Assembly: GCA_016861165.1 (NCBI GenBank) | Contig: BOKV01000003.1 | Span: 62,001-126,000, forward strand | From: Alphaproteobacteria bacterium | GTDB taxonomy: Bacteria > Pseudomonadota > Alphaproteobacteria > Rhizobiales > Rhizobiaceae | Reading direction: 5' to 3' | Length of the DNA stretch: 64,000 bases | Shown here: positions 46,888 to 55,450 of the stretch, piece by piece | How positions within the stretch are numbered: position 1 is the first letter of the stretch | Layout of the letters: each line of letters begins with the position of its first letter | The notes under the pieces: generated by a model | Told to the model about the DNA's origin: nothing | Databases searched by the model: none | Seen by the model: the letters and a program-made list of their open reading frames with translations, nothing else | Translations under genes and position numbers: made by a program

Positions 46888-47559
46888 TTGTCTCGGAACG
46901 ACCAGTATCTCATCGACGGCGTCGGCCTGTGGTCGCAGCTGCTGTCGGAGCGGCCGGCCACGGCCGGCCGGCCGTGCCTGTTCCTCGATCGCGACGGCGT
47001 GCTGGTCGACGAAGTTCATTTTCTGCAGCGACCGGCCGATGTCCGCCTCGCCGAGGGCATCGCCGCGGCGATCGCCGCGGCCAACGCGGCCGGGTTCGCC
47101 GTGGTCGTGGTGACGAATCAGTCAGGCATCGCGCGCGGGCTGTTCGGCTGGGAAGCGTTCGCCGCCGTCCAGGCCGAGATCGTCGCCCGCCTCGCCGCCG
47201 CCGGCGCACGCCTGGACGCGGTGCTGGCCTGTGCCTACCACCACGACGGTCGCCCGCCCTTCGACGTGGCCGACCACGAATGGCGCAAGCCGCGGCCGGG
47301 CATGCTGCTGCACGCCGCCCGGCTGATGGCGCTCAACCTTCCCCGCTCCGTCATCATCGGCGACCGCATCAGCGACCTTGAGGCCGGCCGCAACGCCGGG
47401 CTGGCCGGCGGCACCCTGGTCATGACCGGCTACGGCCGCGACCATTCGCCAAGGCTCGCGGCAGTCCGCTCCGATCCGGCATGGGCAAGCTTCCCGATCG
47501 CGGTCGCCGAGCGTCCGGCCGAGGCGGTGCGCGCCGCTCTGGCTGCCGCCCTGGCCTGA
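46888..47559 (+). CDS. gmhB: D,D-heptose 1,7-bisphosphate phosphatase-like HAD protein
   Basis: A 223-residue histidinol-phosphatase-type HAD enzyme. It has motif I FLDRDGVLVDE (D34, D36), VVVVTNQSGIARGLFG, and motif IV VIIGDRISDLEAGRNAG. The usual GmhB zinc-loop cysteines are mostly replaced (CAYHHDGRPPFDVADHEWRKPRPG has one). It should remove the C7 phosphate of a heptose bisphosphate, fitting the SIS and HldE-like genes of the facing operon. TTG start with AGGGAG 8 nt upstream. Confidence 0.82.
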   Translation: MSRNDQYLIDGVGLWSQLLSERPATAGRPCLFLDRDGVLVDEVHFLQRPADVRLAEGIAAAIAAANAAGFAVVVVTNQSGIARGLFGWEAFAAVQAEIVARLAAAGARLDAVLACAYHHDGRPPFDVADHEWRKPRPGMLLHAARLMALNLPRSVIIGDRISDLEAGRNAGLAGGTLVMTGYGRDHSPRLAAVRSDPAWASFPIAVAERPAEAVRAALAAALA

Positions 47560-47564
47560 CCCGC

Positions 47565-48227
47565 CTATTCGAAAGTGATGAATTCGTGGTCGCCGCCATA
47601 GCCGGCGGTCTCGAAGATCCACTCCCACTCCTTCGGCGTGTGGAAGGCGCGGCAGGTGAGCTGCCAGTACATCAGGTTCACCTTCTCGCGCTCGTTGCAA
47701 TAGGCCTCGACGCACAGATATCTGCCGCCGCAGCCGACGCGTTCCATCTCCTTGAGCGCCGAGAACAGGTCGTAGATGTAGAGGTTGTGCAGCGTGTTGA
47801 TGGAGAGGACCAGATCGAAATGCTTGTCGGGCCACGGCAGGCTGGCGGCCGAGCCCTCGACGATGCGGCCCCTGATCGTGTCCATGCCGTGCTCGATCGC
47901 ATAGCGGGAGATGTCGATGCCATGCACCTCGACGCCCGGCACCGCCTCGGTGAAGTCGTGCATCAGGAAGCCCTTGCCGGCGCCGACATCGAGCACGCGC
48001 ATCCCCGGCTTGATGCCGTAGGTCGCCACCATGGCGTCTGCCACCTTGCGCCAGCGCCCGTCATAGCGGTAACCGCCGTAGCCGGTCTGGCGGCTGCCGT
48101 CCCAGTAGTCATGGTCCCATTTGAGCGCCAGCTCGGCGACCTCGGCCTTGTCGCGCTCGGTGACGCGGGCGAGATAGTCACGCTGCGTCGACTTGTGGAT
48201 GAGGCTGACGAAATCGCGATAGGCCAT
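47565..48227 (-). CDS. SAM-dependent methyltransferase
   Basis: A 220-residue class I methyltransferase with motif I VLDVGAGKGFLMHDF, the acidic residue in VHGIDIS, and motif IV DLVLSINTLHNL. The acceptor is unknown; in this setting O- or N-methylation of a sugar or a sugar phosphate substituent is likely. It is the last gene of the leftward polysaccharide operon, 23 nt after the kinase-like gene and 5 nt from the convergent gmhB-like gene. Confidence 0.8.
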   Translation of the reverse strand: MAYRDFVSLIHKSTQRDYLARVTERDKAEVAELALKWDHDYWDGSRQTGYGGYRYDGRWRKVADAMVATYGIKPGMRVLDVGAGKGFLMHDFTEAVPGVEVHGIDISRYAIEHGMDTIRGRIVEGSAASLPWPDKHFDLVLSINTLHNLYIYDLFSALKEMERVGCGGRYLCVEAYCNEREKVNLMYWQLTCRAFHTPKEWEWIFETAGYGGDHEFITFE

Positions 48228-48250
48228 TGGCTTGCTCCGAATGCAGGTGT

Positions 48251-49264
48251 TCAGGGGAGGACGAGCGCCAGATGGCGCCGGGCGCGCTCGATCTGGCGGG
48301 CGGCGCGCTCGGCCCGGTCGCTCGTATCGGCGAATGCGCGGCGGCTGGCGCCGACATCAAGGAACTCGTTGAGGATGATGCAGACCCACTTGATGCGGTA
48401 GGCCGCCAGCAGCGCCCGGCAGCGCCACAGGTCCGCCTCGGCGAGTTCCAGCGGTGCGCCGAGCGCCGCCAGGAACGGTTCGAAATGGTCGATCGCCACC
48501 GGCACCTCGGGCTGGCAGAAGAAGTCGCAGACCAGCTTGGCCGGGTCGTCATGGCCGGCATATTCGAAGTCGATGAAGGTGATCGCGCCGCCATTGCCGG
48601 CGAGCGCATTGTGGAAGCCGAAATCGGACGGCGACACGCAGACCGGTGCGATCGCGTTGCCGACATCGATGCCAACGCTTGCCGCCTCGGTCAGAATGCG
48701 CGCGCGCACGATCTCCCACATCGGCGCCAGATTGGCCGAGACGAGCTCGGCCGCCTCGCCCGCGTGCGGCGCGCTGGTGTCGAGTTCAGCGAGCCGCGCC
48801 ACGCGGCGCCCGACCGTGGCGAGGTGGTCGGTGACCGAGAAGCATGCTTCCGATCCCGGCGCCAGCGAAAGGGGTTCGCGCGGCGGCGCGTTGATGGCGA
48901 CGATGAAGTCGCTTGCGGCGGCCACCGCGCGCGCATCGACCTCGCCGGGCCGCAGCCTGCGTCCGGCCACGAATTCGTACAGCCCGGCATGACTGGCGCG
49001 GTCGCAGGCAAGCGGCGCCGGCACATTGGCGACGCCATGCGCCTTGGCGTAGGTGAGGAAATTCCACTCCGCGCCCAGCCGGTCGCGCGGGTCGCGCGGA
49101 TCGGAGTAGTATTGCTTGAGGATCGCATCGCCGCCATCGGCCAGGCGAACCCGCCAGACGCGGTTGTTCTTGCCGCCGGCGAGCAGTTCGGCGGACTGCG
49201 GCCGGGCCTCACCGGCCAGCGCCGCCAGCCTGCCGGCGAGATCGAGCGGTTGCGCCTCGTTCAC
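48251..49264 (-). CDS. Phosphotransferase (choline kinase/aminoglycoside kinase fold)
   Basis: A 337-residue kinase-like protein. N-lobe GKNNRVWRVRLADGGDAILKQY has the nucleotide Lys. The catalytic Brenner motif appears as VSPSDFGFHNALAG, where the canonical HGD His/Asn layout is altered to SDFGFHN, and the metal Asp is in ITFIDFEYAGHDDP. It probably phosphorylates a small alcohol or sugar. GTG start, overlapping the HAD stop by 4 nt (GTGA). The neighbouring HAD phosphatase and nucleotidyltransferase suggest a phosphate-linked glycan decoration. Confidence 0.78.
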   Translation of the reverse strand: MNEAQPLDLAGRLAALAGEARPQSAELLAGGKNNRVWRVRLADGGDAILKQYYSDPRDPRDRLGAEWNFLTYAKAHGVANVPAPLACDRASHAGLYEFVAGRRLRPGEVDARAVAAASDFIVAINAPPREPLSLAPGSEACFSVTDHLATVGRRVARLAELDTSAPHAGEAAELVSANLAPMWEIVRARILTEAASVGIDVGNAIAPVCVSPSDFGFHNALAGNGGAITFIDFEYAGHDDPAKLVCDFFCQPEVPVAIDHFEPFLAALGAPLELAEADLWRCRALLAAYRIKWVCIILNEFLDVGASRRAFADTSDRAERAARQIERARRHLALVLP

Positions 49265-49887
49265 GACACCGCCTCGAGTACCTTCGCGGCGACCTCGCTC
49301 CAGTCGCGCGCCACGGCGATGTCGGGCCGGTCGGCCACGCCCGCCGGAAACGAGCCATGCGGATCGAACAGCACCAGTCGCGTCGCCTCGCCGAAGCCGG
49401 GCATGAGCAGGATTTCCGGCAGGTCGTCGATGAACACGTCGAGGCCGAGCGCGCCGACGCGCGCGACCTTGGCCTCCTTGGTCAGCTCGAAATAGATGTT
49501 GGCCTCGGCAATGCGCCCGTCTCCCTCGCCCGAAATGCCGCGAGCGGTCAGGAAGCCGCGCGCCGCCGCGTGGAGGTCGTAGCGCGGCCCCAGGATCGGA
49601 TGGCGCGTCTTGTGGCTGACGACAAACAGCTCATGGCCCATTGCAAGGCCACCGGTGACGAACTCGGCGAAGCCGGCATACGGCGCCACCAGGTCCATGC
49701 GCGCGCCATAGACGTAGCCCTGCAGTTCGGTGAAGGCATCCTTGCGACCCGAGCCGTTGAGATAGTCGCGCACCGCGTTCTTGTCGGCGGCGAGGTCGGC
49801 CGGGATCAGGCCGCGTTCGAGTGCTGCGGCGTGGAACACGCCCTCGTAGCAGGCGATCGTGTTGTCGAAATCGATGCCGATGCGCAT
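49261..49887 (-). CDS. HAD-like hydrolase
   Basis: A 208-residue HAD-fold protein. It begins with motif I GIDFDNTIACYEGVF, continues with a threonine/serine motif (FVVSHKT), and has the late acidic motif FIDDLPEILL. It probably dephosphorylates an intermediate of the same pathway. The substrate is not known. It lies 6 nt after the zinc dehydrogenase gene and overlaps the kinase start. Confidence 0.78.
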   Translation of the reverse strand: MRIGIDFDNTIACYEGVFHAAALERGLIPADLAADKNAVRDYLNGSGRKDAFTELQGYVYGARMDLVAPYAGFAEFVTGGLAMGHELFVVSHKTRHPILGPRYDLHAAARGFLTARGISGEGDGRIAEANIYFELTKEAKVARVGALGLDVFIDDLPEILLMPGFGEATRLVLFDPHGSFPAGVADRPDIAVARDWSEVAAKVLEAVS

Positions 49888-49893
49888 GAACGT

Positions 49894-50934
49894 TCAGCGC
49901 TTGCCCATGTCGATCAGCGGCCGGCCGATCCTGCCGGCGCGCAGGTCGTCCAGGGCCTGGTTGATGTCCTCCAGCCGATAGGGCTCGGACAGCAGGCTGC
50001 GTACCGGGAAGCGGCTGTCGGCGATCAGGCGGCCATAGCGGCCATAGTCGCGGTCCGGCCTGCTGTCGCCACCCCAGGTGCCGAGCAGGCTCTTGCCCTG
50101 GTTGAAGACGCCCGGGCTGATCGCCAGCGTGGCGTCGTGGCGGGCATTGCCGATCACCACCGCCTTGCCGCCCTGCATGCGGGTGATCGACACCGCCATC
50201 GTCATCACGTCGGGCACGCCGGTGGCCTCGACGGCGAGATCGACGCCGTCGGGCGCGATCTGCCGGACGCGCTGGGCCACGTCCTCGCTGGCCGGATCGA
50301 TGACGTGGGTGGCGCCGAACGCCTTGGCCAGGTCGCGCCGCGACGCCCTGAGATCGATGCCGATCACCGGCGCCGCGCCGGCGATCGCCGCAGCCATGAC
50401 CGCGTTGAGGCCGATGCCACCCGTGCCGAAGACGGCGACCGAATCGCCCGGTCTGACATTGAGCACGTTGTAGACGGCACCCATGCCGGTCGGCGCCGCG
50501 CAGCCGAGCAGCACGGCGACATCCATGTCGAGCCCGTCCGGCAGCAGGGTCAGCCGGTTCTCCGACACGACGGCGTGGCGCTGGAAGGTGGTCACCCCAC
50601 CGGCATTGACCCTGCGGCCGTCCCAGTCATAGACGCAGCCGCCGGCCTCGATGCCCGACCCCTTGATCCACGACAGCACCACCTTGTCGCCCGGTTTGAC
50701 CTTGGTCACGGCCGGGTCGACCTCGATCACCGTGCCGGTGCCCTCGTGACCGAGGCAGTGCGGCACCCATTTGTCCTCGCCCTTGTCGCCCGCCACCTCC
50801 ATGAGCTGGGTGCCGCAGGCGCCCGAATAGGCGACCTCGACGAGTACCTGGCCGCGTTTGAGCGGCGGCGTCTCTATGGTGGCGATGACCAGCGGCTCCC
50901 CCGTTTTTACGAGGAGTGCGGCTTGCGTTTTCAT
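49894..50934 (-). CDS. Zinc-binding alcohol/sugar dehydrogenase
   Basis: A 346-residue medium-chain dehydrogenase. Catalytic zinc region YSGACGTQLMEVAGDKGEDKWVPHCLGHEGTG; Rossmann motif VAVFGTGGIGLNAVMAAAIAGA with acidic GIDLR favouring NAD. The structural-zinc four-Cys loop is largely missing. It probably oxidises or reduces a sugar hydroxyl in the operon pathway. It lies 22 nt after the transketolase C subunit. Confidence 0.85.
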   Translation of the reverse strand: MKTQAALLVKTGEPLVIATIETPPLKRGQVLVEVAYSGACGTQLMEVAGDKGEDKWVPHCLGHEGTGTVIEVDPAVTKVKPGDKVVLSWIKGSGIEAGGCVYDWDGRRVNAGGVTTFQRHAVVSENRLTLLPDGLDMDVAVLLGCAAPTGMGAVYNVLNVRPGDSVAVFGTGGIGLNAVMAAAIAGAAPVIGIDLRASRRDLAKAFGATHVIDPASEDVAQRVRQIAPDGVDLAVEATGVPDVMTMAVSITRMQGGKAVVIGNARHDATLAISPGVFNQGKSLLGTWGGDSRPDRDYGRYGRLIADSRFPVRSLLSEPYRLEDINQALDDLRAGRIGRPLIDMGKR

Positions 50935-50956
50935 TCTCGACCCTTGGACTGCTGGG

Positions 50957-51883
50957 TTACCGGGAAAGGCGCGTCAGCACGCGTTCGGCGATCTGGTGGC
51001 CCGTCAGGCCGAGTTCCTCGCGCGCATATTCCTGTTCGCCCGAGCGTTTGAAGAAGGCGTCGGGCGTGCCGACCCGCAGGAGCTTCAGCGTGTCGTGGCC
51101 ATGGTCGACGGCGTACTCGGCGACGGCGGAGCCGAAGCCGCCGATTAGGCTGTGTTCCTCCAGCGTGACGACCAGGTCGAACTTGGCGAAGGCCTCGGCG
51201 AGGCACGCCTCGTCCAGCGGCTTGACCGTGTGGAAGCTGACGACGCGGGCCGAGCGGCCCTTCCCGGCAAGCAGCTTCGCCGCCTCGACCGCCTCGGGCA
51301 GCATGTTACCGGTCGACAGCAGGCAGACCGCGTCGCCATCGCTGATGGTGATCGCCTTGCCGATCTCGAAATCGGCGACAGGTCCGGCGTGGACCAGCGG
51401 TTCGCCCTTCTTGCCCATGCGGATATAGACCGGCTTGTCCTGACCGACGACGGCACGCAGCGCCGCGCGCACCTCCCAGGCGTCGCCGGGGCAGATCACC
51501 TTCATGTTCGGTAGCGAGCGCAGGAACGAAATGTCCTCGCAGGCATGGTGCGTCGGCCCGAGCCCGGCATAGGCAAGGCCGGCGCCGACGGCGACGACGG
51601 TGACCGGCACGTCGTGATAGCAGACATCGGTGCGGATCTGCTCAAGGCAGCGCGTCGTCACGAACGGCGTGATCGTGTAGGTGAACGGACGCAGCCCGTT
51701 CATGGCGAGCCCGGCCGCCAGCCCCGTCATGTTGGCCTCGGCCACCCCGCAATTGAAGAAGCGGCCGGGATGGGCAGCGCGGAACTTGTCGAACAGCCGG
51801 TTGCCGATGTCGCCCGAGAGCATCACCAGGCGCGGGTCGGCGTCGCCAAGCCTGGTCAGTTCGTCGGCGAAGGCGTTTCTCAT
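50957..51883 (-). CDS. Transketolase-like protein, C-terminal subunit
   Basis: A 308-residue protein matching the second half of transketolase: the pyrimidine-binding domain (RLVMLSGDIGNRLFDKFRAAHPGRFFNCGVAEANMTG, with the TPP-activating Glu) and the C-terminal domain (GFGSAVAEYAVDHG). Its ATG overlaps the stop of the N-terminal subunit gene (ATGA), so the two form one split enzyme. It transfers two-carbon ketol groups with thiamine diphosphate. A split transketolase inside a sugar operon suggests a dedicated step. Confidence 0.88.
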   Translation of the reverse strand: MRNAFADELTRLGDADPRLVMLSGDIGNRLFDKFRAAHPGRFFNCGVAEANMTGLAAGLAMNGLRPFTYTITPFVTTRCLEQIRTDVCYHDVPVTVVAVGAGLAYAGLGPTHHACEDISFLRSLPNMKVICPGDAWEVRAALRAVVGQDKPVYIRMGKKGEPLVHAGPVADFEIGKAITISDGDAVCLLSTGNMLPEAVEAAKLLAGKGRSARVVSFHTVKPLDEACLAEAFAKFDLVVTLEEHSLIGGFGSAVAEYAVDHGHDTLKLLRVGTPDAFFKRSGEQEYAREELGLTGHQIAERVLTRLSR

Positions 51884-52719
51884 GTCAGGCCGAGCTCCTT
51901 GTGCGCGGCCGCCACCTCCTCGGCCGTCGGCGCGCGATAGTGCCAGTTGTTGTCGTCCTCCATGAAGGAGACGCCCTTGCCCTTGACCGTGTGGGCGATG
52001 ATGGCGACGGGCTTGCCGGAGCCGTTCGGCACCTCGGCCATCAGCCGCGCCAGCAGGCCGACATCATGGCCGTCGATCTCCATGGCGTCCCAGCCGAACG
52101 CCTCCCACTTGTCGCGCAGCGGCGAGAGCTGCAGCGTCTCGTTGGAGCGCGCGGTCGCCTGCCACTTGTTGTAGTCGACGACCACGCACAGGTGTTCGAG
52201 CTTCTGGGCGGCGGCGAACATGGCCGCCTCCCACACCGAGCCCTCGTTGCACTCGCCGTCCGACAGCAGTGCATAGACTCGGAACGGCTCCTCGCCCTTG
52301 ATCCTTGCCGACAGCGCGATGCCGCAGCCGATCGGCAGGCCATGGCCGAGCGAGCCGGTCGCCGCCTCGACGCCGGGCAGCAGGTTGGCCGGCGGATGCT
52401 CGGCGAGCTTGCCGCCGTCCCTGGTGTAGGTGTCGAGCAGGTCGACGGAGTAGAAGCCGCGGTAGGCGAGCGTCGAATAGAGCGCCATTGCCGCGTGGCC
52501 CTTGGACAGGATGAAGCGGTCGCGCCGCGGGTCGTCCGGCCGGCTCGGATCGATGCGCAGCACGTGCCAGTAGGCGGCGGCCAGCACGTCGCAGCACGAC
52601 AGCGACGAGGCCAGATGCGCCGACTTCGCCTGGTGGCTCATCAGCACCACCCTGCCGCGCAGTTCGGCAGCCCGCCGGCGCAACAGCTCGGTATTGGGTT
52701 CGCGCGATGTCACGTTCAT
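51880..52719 (-). CDS. Transketolase-like protein, N-terminal subunit
   Basis: A 279-residue thiamine-diphosphate domain. It has HQAKSAHLASSLSCCDVLAAAY, GHGLPIGCGIALS, the TPP/metal motif GDGECNEGSVWEAAMFAA ending in VDYNKWQ, and HTVKGKGV. Start chosen at MNVTSREP with GGAG 6 nt upstream; earlier in-frame ATGs are possible. The two subunits together make a full enzyme of about 585 residues. It could supply sedoheptulose 7-phosphate or build a branched or longer sugar. Confidence 0.88.
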   Translation of the reverse strand: MNVTSREPNTELLRRRAAELRGRVVLMSHQAKSAHLASSLSCCDVLAAAYWHVLRIDPSRPDDPRRDRFILSKGHAAMALYSTLAYRGFYSVDLLDTYTRDGGKLAEHPPANLLPGVEAATGSLGHGLPIGCGIALSARIKGEEPFRVYALLSDGECNEGSVWEAAMFAAAQKLEHLCVVVDYNKWQATARSNETLQLSPLRDKWEAFGWDAMEIDGHDVGLLARLMAEVPNGSGKPVAIIAHTVKGKGVSFMEDDNNWHYRAPTAEEVAAAHKELGLT

Positions 52720-52771
52720 CATCGTCTCCATCACGGGCGCTCGGCATCCCGGCCGCGCCCGCGCAACAGCC

Positions 52772-53767
52772 TCAGGGCTTGTGCACGTAGCTCGACGGCA
52801 GCTTCGCCAGCTCGTCCCCGAAGCGTTCCGCCCAGGCGATCACCTCGTCGAGGCCCTCCGACAGCGGGATGCGGTCCTGCCAGCCGAGCTCGGTCCGCAG
52901 CTTGAAGCTGTCGAGCATGTAGGCGGTGTCCTTGCCGACACGCTCCGGGCCGATGTCGACGCAATCCTCAAACGACTTGCCCAGGCGTTCGAGGATCATC
53001 TCGACCAGCTGGCGGATCGAGACCAGCTCATAGCCCGATATGTGGTAGGTCTCGCCGACCCGGCCCTTGAGCGCGATCTTCAGCGTCGCGTCGGACACGT
53101 CGCGCATGTGGATGAAGACGCGCACCGACTTGCCGCCGCCGTCGAGCTTGAGCTTCTGGCCGGTCATCGCCGCGTAGACCGTGCGCGGGATGATGCGGTA
53201 GAGCTGCTGGCCAGGGCCGTAGACATTGGCGGCGCGGGTCGAGACCGCCGGCATGCCATAGGCATCGACGAAGGTCTTGAGCGACATGTCGCCGGCCGCC
53301 CGCGACACCGCATAGGGCGTCGACGGGCTGAACGGCGTGTCCTCGCGCACCCAGCCATCGGTCGAGCCGTAGACCTCCGGCGTCGTCACATGCACGTAGC
53401 GATCGATGAAGTCGAGCCCGCGCAGCAGCACATGCAGGCGAACCGTCGAGACGACGTTGGTCATCATCCAGTCGTCGGGATGGTCCCAGCTCTGGCCGAC
53501 CATGCTCTGGGCGGCGAAATTGACGACGTGGGTGAAACGCTCGCGTCGCAGCAACTCGCCGAGTCGGTCGAGATCGTGGTTGATGTCTACCTGCTCGAAG
53601 CGGACGCGGTCGCCGCTCTTGCCCCATCTATGCGGGAGCATCGCGGCATGTGGCTCGGCCGAGCGGCTGGTCGCCACGACGTCGTGGCCCTGTTCCGCCA
53701 GATAGGCGCAGAAGGTGGCACCCGAGAAGGAGTTCGACCCCAGGACCAGGAATTTCGGCGCCGCCAT
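52772..53767 (-). CDS. NAD-dependent sugar epimerase/dehydratase (RfbB/GMD-like) with Arg for catalytic Lys
   Basis: A 331-residue extended SDR sugar enzyme resembling NDP-sugar 4,6-dehydratases. The nucleotide motif is FLVLGSNSFSGATF, lacking the middle Gly. HVTTPEVYGS stands where dehydratases have S-T-D-E-VYG. The YxxxK motif reads YAVSR (Y152, R156). It may be a dehydratase with altered chemistry or an epimerase/reductase. The start shares a base with the SIS stop (TAATG). Confidence 0.8.
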   Translation of the reverse strand: MAAPKFLVLGSNSFSGATFCAYLAEQGHDVVATSRSAEPHAAMLPHRWGKSGDRVRFEQVDINHDLDRLGELLRRERFTHVVNFAAQSMVGQSWDHPDDWMMTNVVSTVRLHVLLRGLDFIDRYVHVTTPEVYGSTDGWVREDTPFSPSTPYAVSRAAGDMSLKTFVDAYGMPAVSTRAANVYGPGQQLYRIIPRTVYAAMTGQKLKLDGGGKSVRVFIHMRDVSDATLKIALKGRVGETYHISGYELVSIRQLVEMILERLGKSFEDCVDIGPERVGKDTAYMLDSFKLRTELGWQDRIPLSEGLDEVIAWAERFGDELAKLPSSYVHKP

Positions 53768-54375
53768 TACGACCGCTCGACGTTGTCGCGCTGAGAGAAC
53801 AGGTATTGCATCAGCATGTGGCCGACGATCATCTGCGCGTCCTCGGCGAGCTGCATGTCGTTGGTCTCGAAATGGATCGCCACGTCGGCCAGCTCCTTGG
53901 CCTTGCCGCCGTTGAAGCCGACCAAAGCATAGGAGCGCATGCCGATCCGGCGCGCCTCGTCCAGGGCGACGAGGATGTTCTTCGAATTGCCGCTGCCGGA
54001 GATGGCGATGAGCACGTCGTCGGCGCGCGCGTGGGCGGCGAGCTGATAGGCGAAGATCTGGTCGTAGCCCTCGTCATTGGCGAGACAGGTGAGCACGGCC
54101 GGATTGGCCAGCAGCGCCTGGGCACGCAGGCCGGAACCCTTGCGCTTGGAGATCGGATAGAGGAAATCGTTGGCCAGATGCACGGCGCTGCCGCCGGCGC
54201 CGCCATTGCCGATCAGGAACACCTGCCGGCCGGTCCTCCAGCAGTCGAACAGTTCGTCGGCGAGTGCCACCGCGCCCGTCCAGTCCTGGCCGGCGAGCAG
54301 GCTGGCGAGGCGCTGCGCGTAGTCGGTGAAATGGCCGGCATGCGCCGCATCGCCGGACGGAGCGACCTTCAGCAT
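53767..54375 (-). CDS. SIS-domain sugar phosphate isomerase (GmhA-like)
   Basis: A 202-residue SIS protein with the sugar phosphate loops FLIGNGGAGGSAVHLANDF and ISGSGNSKNILVALDEA. Size and setting fit sedoheptulose 7-phosphate isomerase, which starts heptose synthesis. By eye the GmhA catalytic Glu maps to D70 and one catalytic His to Gln near the C-terminus, so the substrate may differ. The ATG shares one base with the epimerase stop (TGATG). Confidence 0.78.
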   Translation of the reverse strand: MLKVAPSGDAAHAGHFTDYAQRLASLLAGQDWTGAVALADELFDCWRTGRQVFLIGNGGAGGSAVHLANDFLYPISKRKGSGLRAQALLANPAVLTCLANDEGYDQIFAYQLAAHARADDVLIAISGSGNSKNILVALDEARRIGMRSYALVGFNGGKAKELADVAIHFETNDMQLAEDAQMIVGHMLMQYLFSQRDNVERS

Positions 54376-55310
54376 CACAGCACCTCCTGCTGCATCCATT
54401 TCATCCGGTGAAAGCTCGGCTCGTCGGTCCAGGCGCCCTGGCGCCACAGGCCGACCAGTTCCTTGACGGCGTCCTCCACCGTCTTTCTAGGCGTGAAGCC
54501 GGTCGCCAGCAGGCGGTCGGAATTGACCCGGTACGAACGCGGGTCATTGGACGGCGTGACCACGATCTCGGCGTCGACATGCCTGGCCACCATCTCGGCG
54601 ATCTGCATGATGGTGATGTTCTCGAAACCGGCATTGTAGATGCCGGTGTGCTCGGGATGGTCGAGCAGGAACAGGTAGAGGTCGGTGATGTCGTCGATAT
54701 GGACGTTGGGCCGCGTCTGGTCGCCACCGAACACCGTGATCTTGCCGTTCTTCAGCCCCAGCATGGTAAGCATGTTGACCGAGACGTCGTTGCGCATGGT
54801 CGGCGAAAACCCGCAGACGGTGGCCGGGCGCACGATCTGCACCACCATGTCGTCCTTGTAGGAGAGCAGGATGCGCTCGGCGCACATCTTGGTCTTGTTG
54901 TACTCGCTGATCGGCACGAGTTCGAGGTCCTCGGTGACCTGTTCCTCCTCCTTCACGCCATAGACGCTGCCCGAGGAGGCGTAGAGGAACCGCCCGATGC
55001 CACTGCGCGCCGCCTTGTCGGCGAGCTGCATCGTGGCCAGGCAGCTCACCTCCCAGGTCAGCTTGGGATCGAGGTCGCCGGCCGGATCGTTGGCGATCGA
55101 CGACAGATGGATGATGGCGTCGACCCCGGTCAGGTCGATCTCGTCGGGATTGCGCACGTCGCCCTTGACGACGGTTAGCGCGGGGTGCGGCCGCAGCCTA
55201 TTGCCGAACCACTGGATGTCGAAGGCGACGACCTCATGGCCCTTTTCCAGGAGCTTCGGCACAAGGACCGTTCCCTTGTAGCCGCAGGCTCCTGTAACGA
55301 AAACCTTCAT
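54375..55310 (-). CDS. NAD-dependent sugar epimerase/reductase
   Basis: A 311-residue extended SDR. The Rossmann motif is MKVFVTGACGYKGTVLVPKLL, followed by DAIIHLSSIANDPAG, FLYASSGSVYG and a normal YxxxK active site (YNKTK). C-terminal RSYRVNSDRLLATGFTPRKTVEDAV is typical of UDP-galactose-4-epimerase-like enzymes. It acts on a nucleotide sugar in the pathway; the sugar is not known. Confidence 0.85.
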   Translation of the reverse strand: MKVFVTGACGYKGTVLVPKLLEKGHEVVAFDIQWFGNRLRPHPALTVVKGDVRNPDEIDLTGVDAIIHLSSIANDPAGDLDPKLTWEVSCLATMQLADKAARSGIGRFLYASSGSVYGVKEEEQVTEDLELVPISEYNKTKMCAERILLSYKDDMVVQIVRPATVCGFSPTMRNDVSVNMLTMLGLKNGKITVFGGDQTRPNVHIDDITDLYLFLLDHPEHTGIYNAGFENITIMQIAEMVARHVDAEIVVTPSNDPRSYRVNSDRLLATGFTPRKTVEDAVKELVGLWRQGAWTDEPSFHRMKWMQQEVL

Positions 55311-55450
55311 CAGCAAAAAACTCCGAAAACCCGCCGGTGTCGCCCCGTTTCGCCATCCGGCAACCGCCCGCCCCGGCCGCCAAAGCGCGCGGCAGCACTC
55401 GCCTTTTTGGCCCGCGATGTCAAGCCGGCCGGCAGGGGCCTGGCGGCACC

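Noticed and set aside
51880-52719. Reading the split transketolase as a frameshifted single gene or pseudogene
   Set aside because: Both halves have their own start, the ATGA overlap is typical of two-subunit transketolases, and all cofactor motifs are intact.
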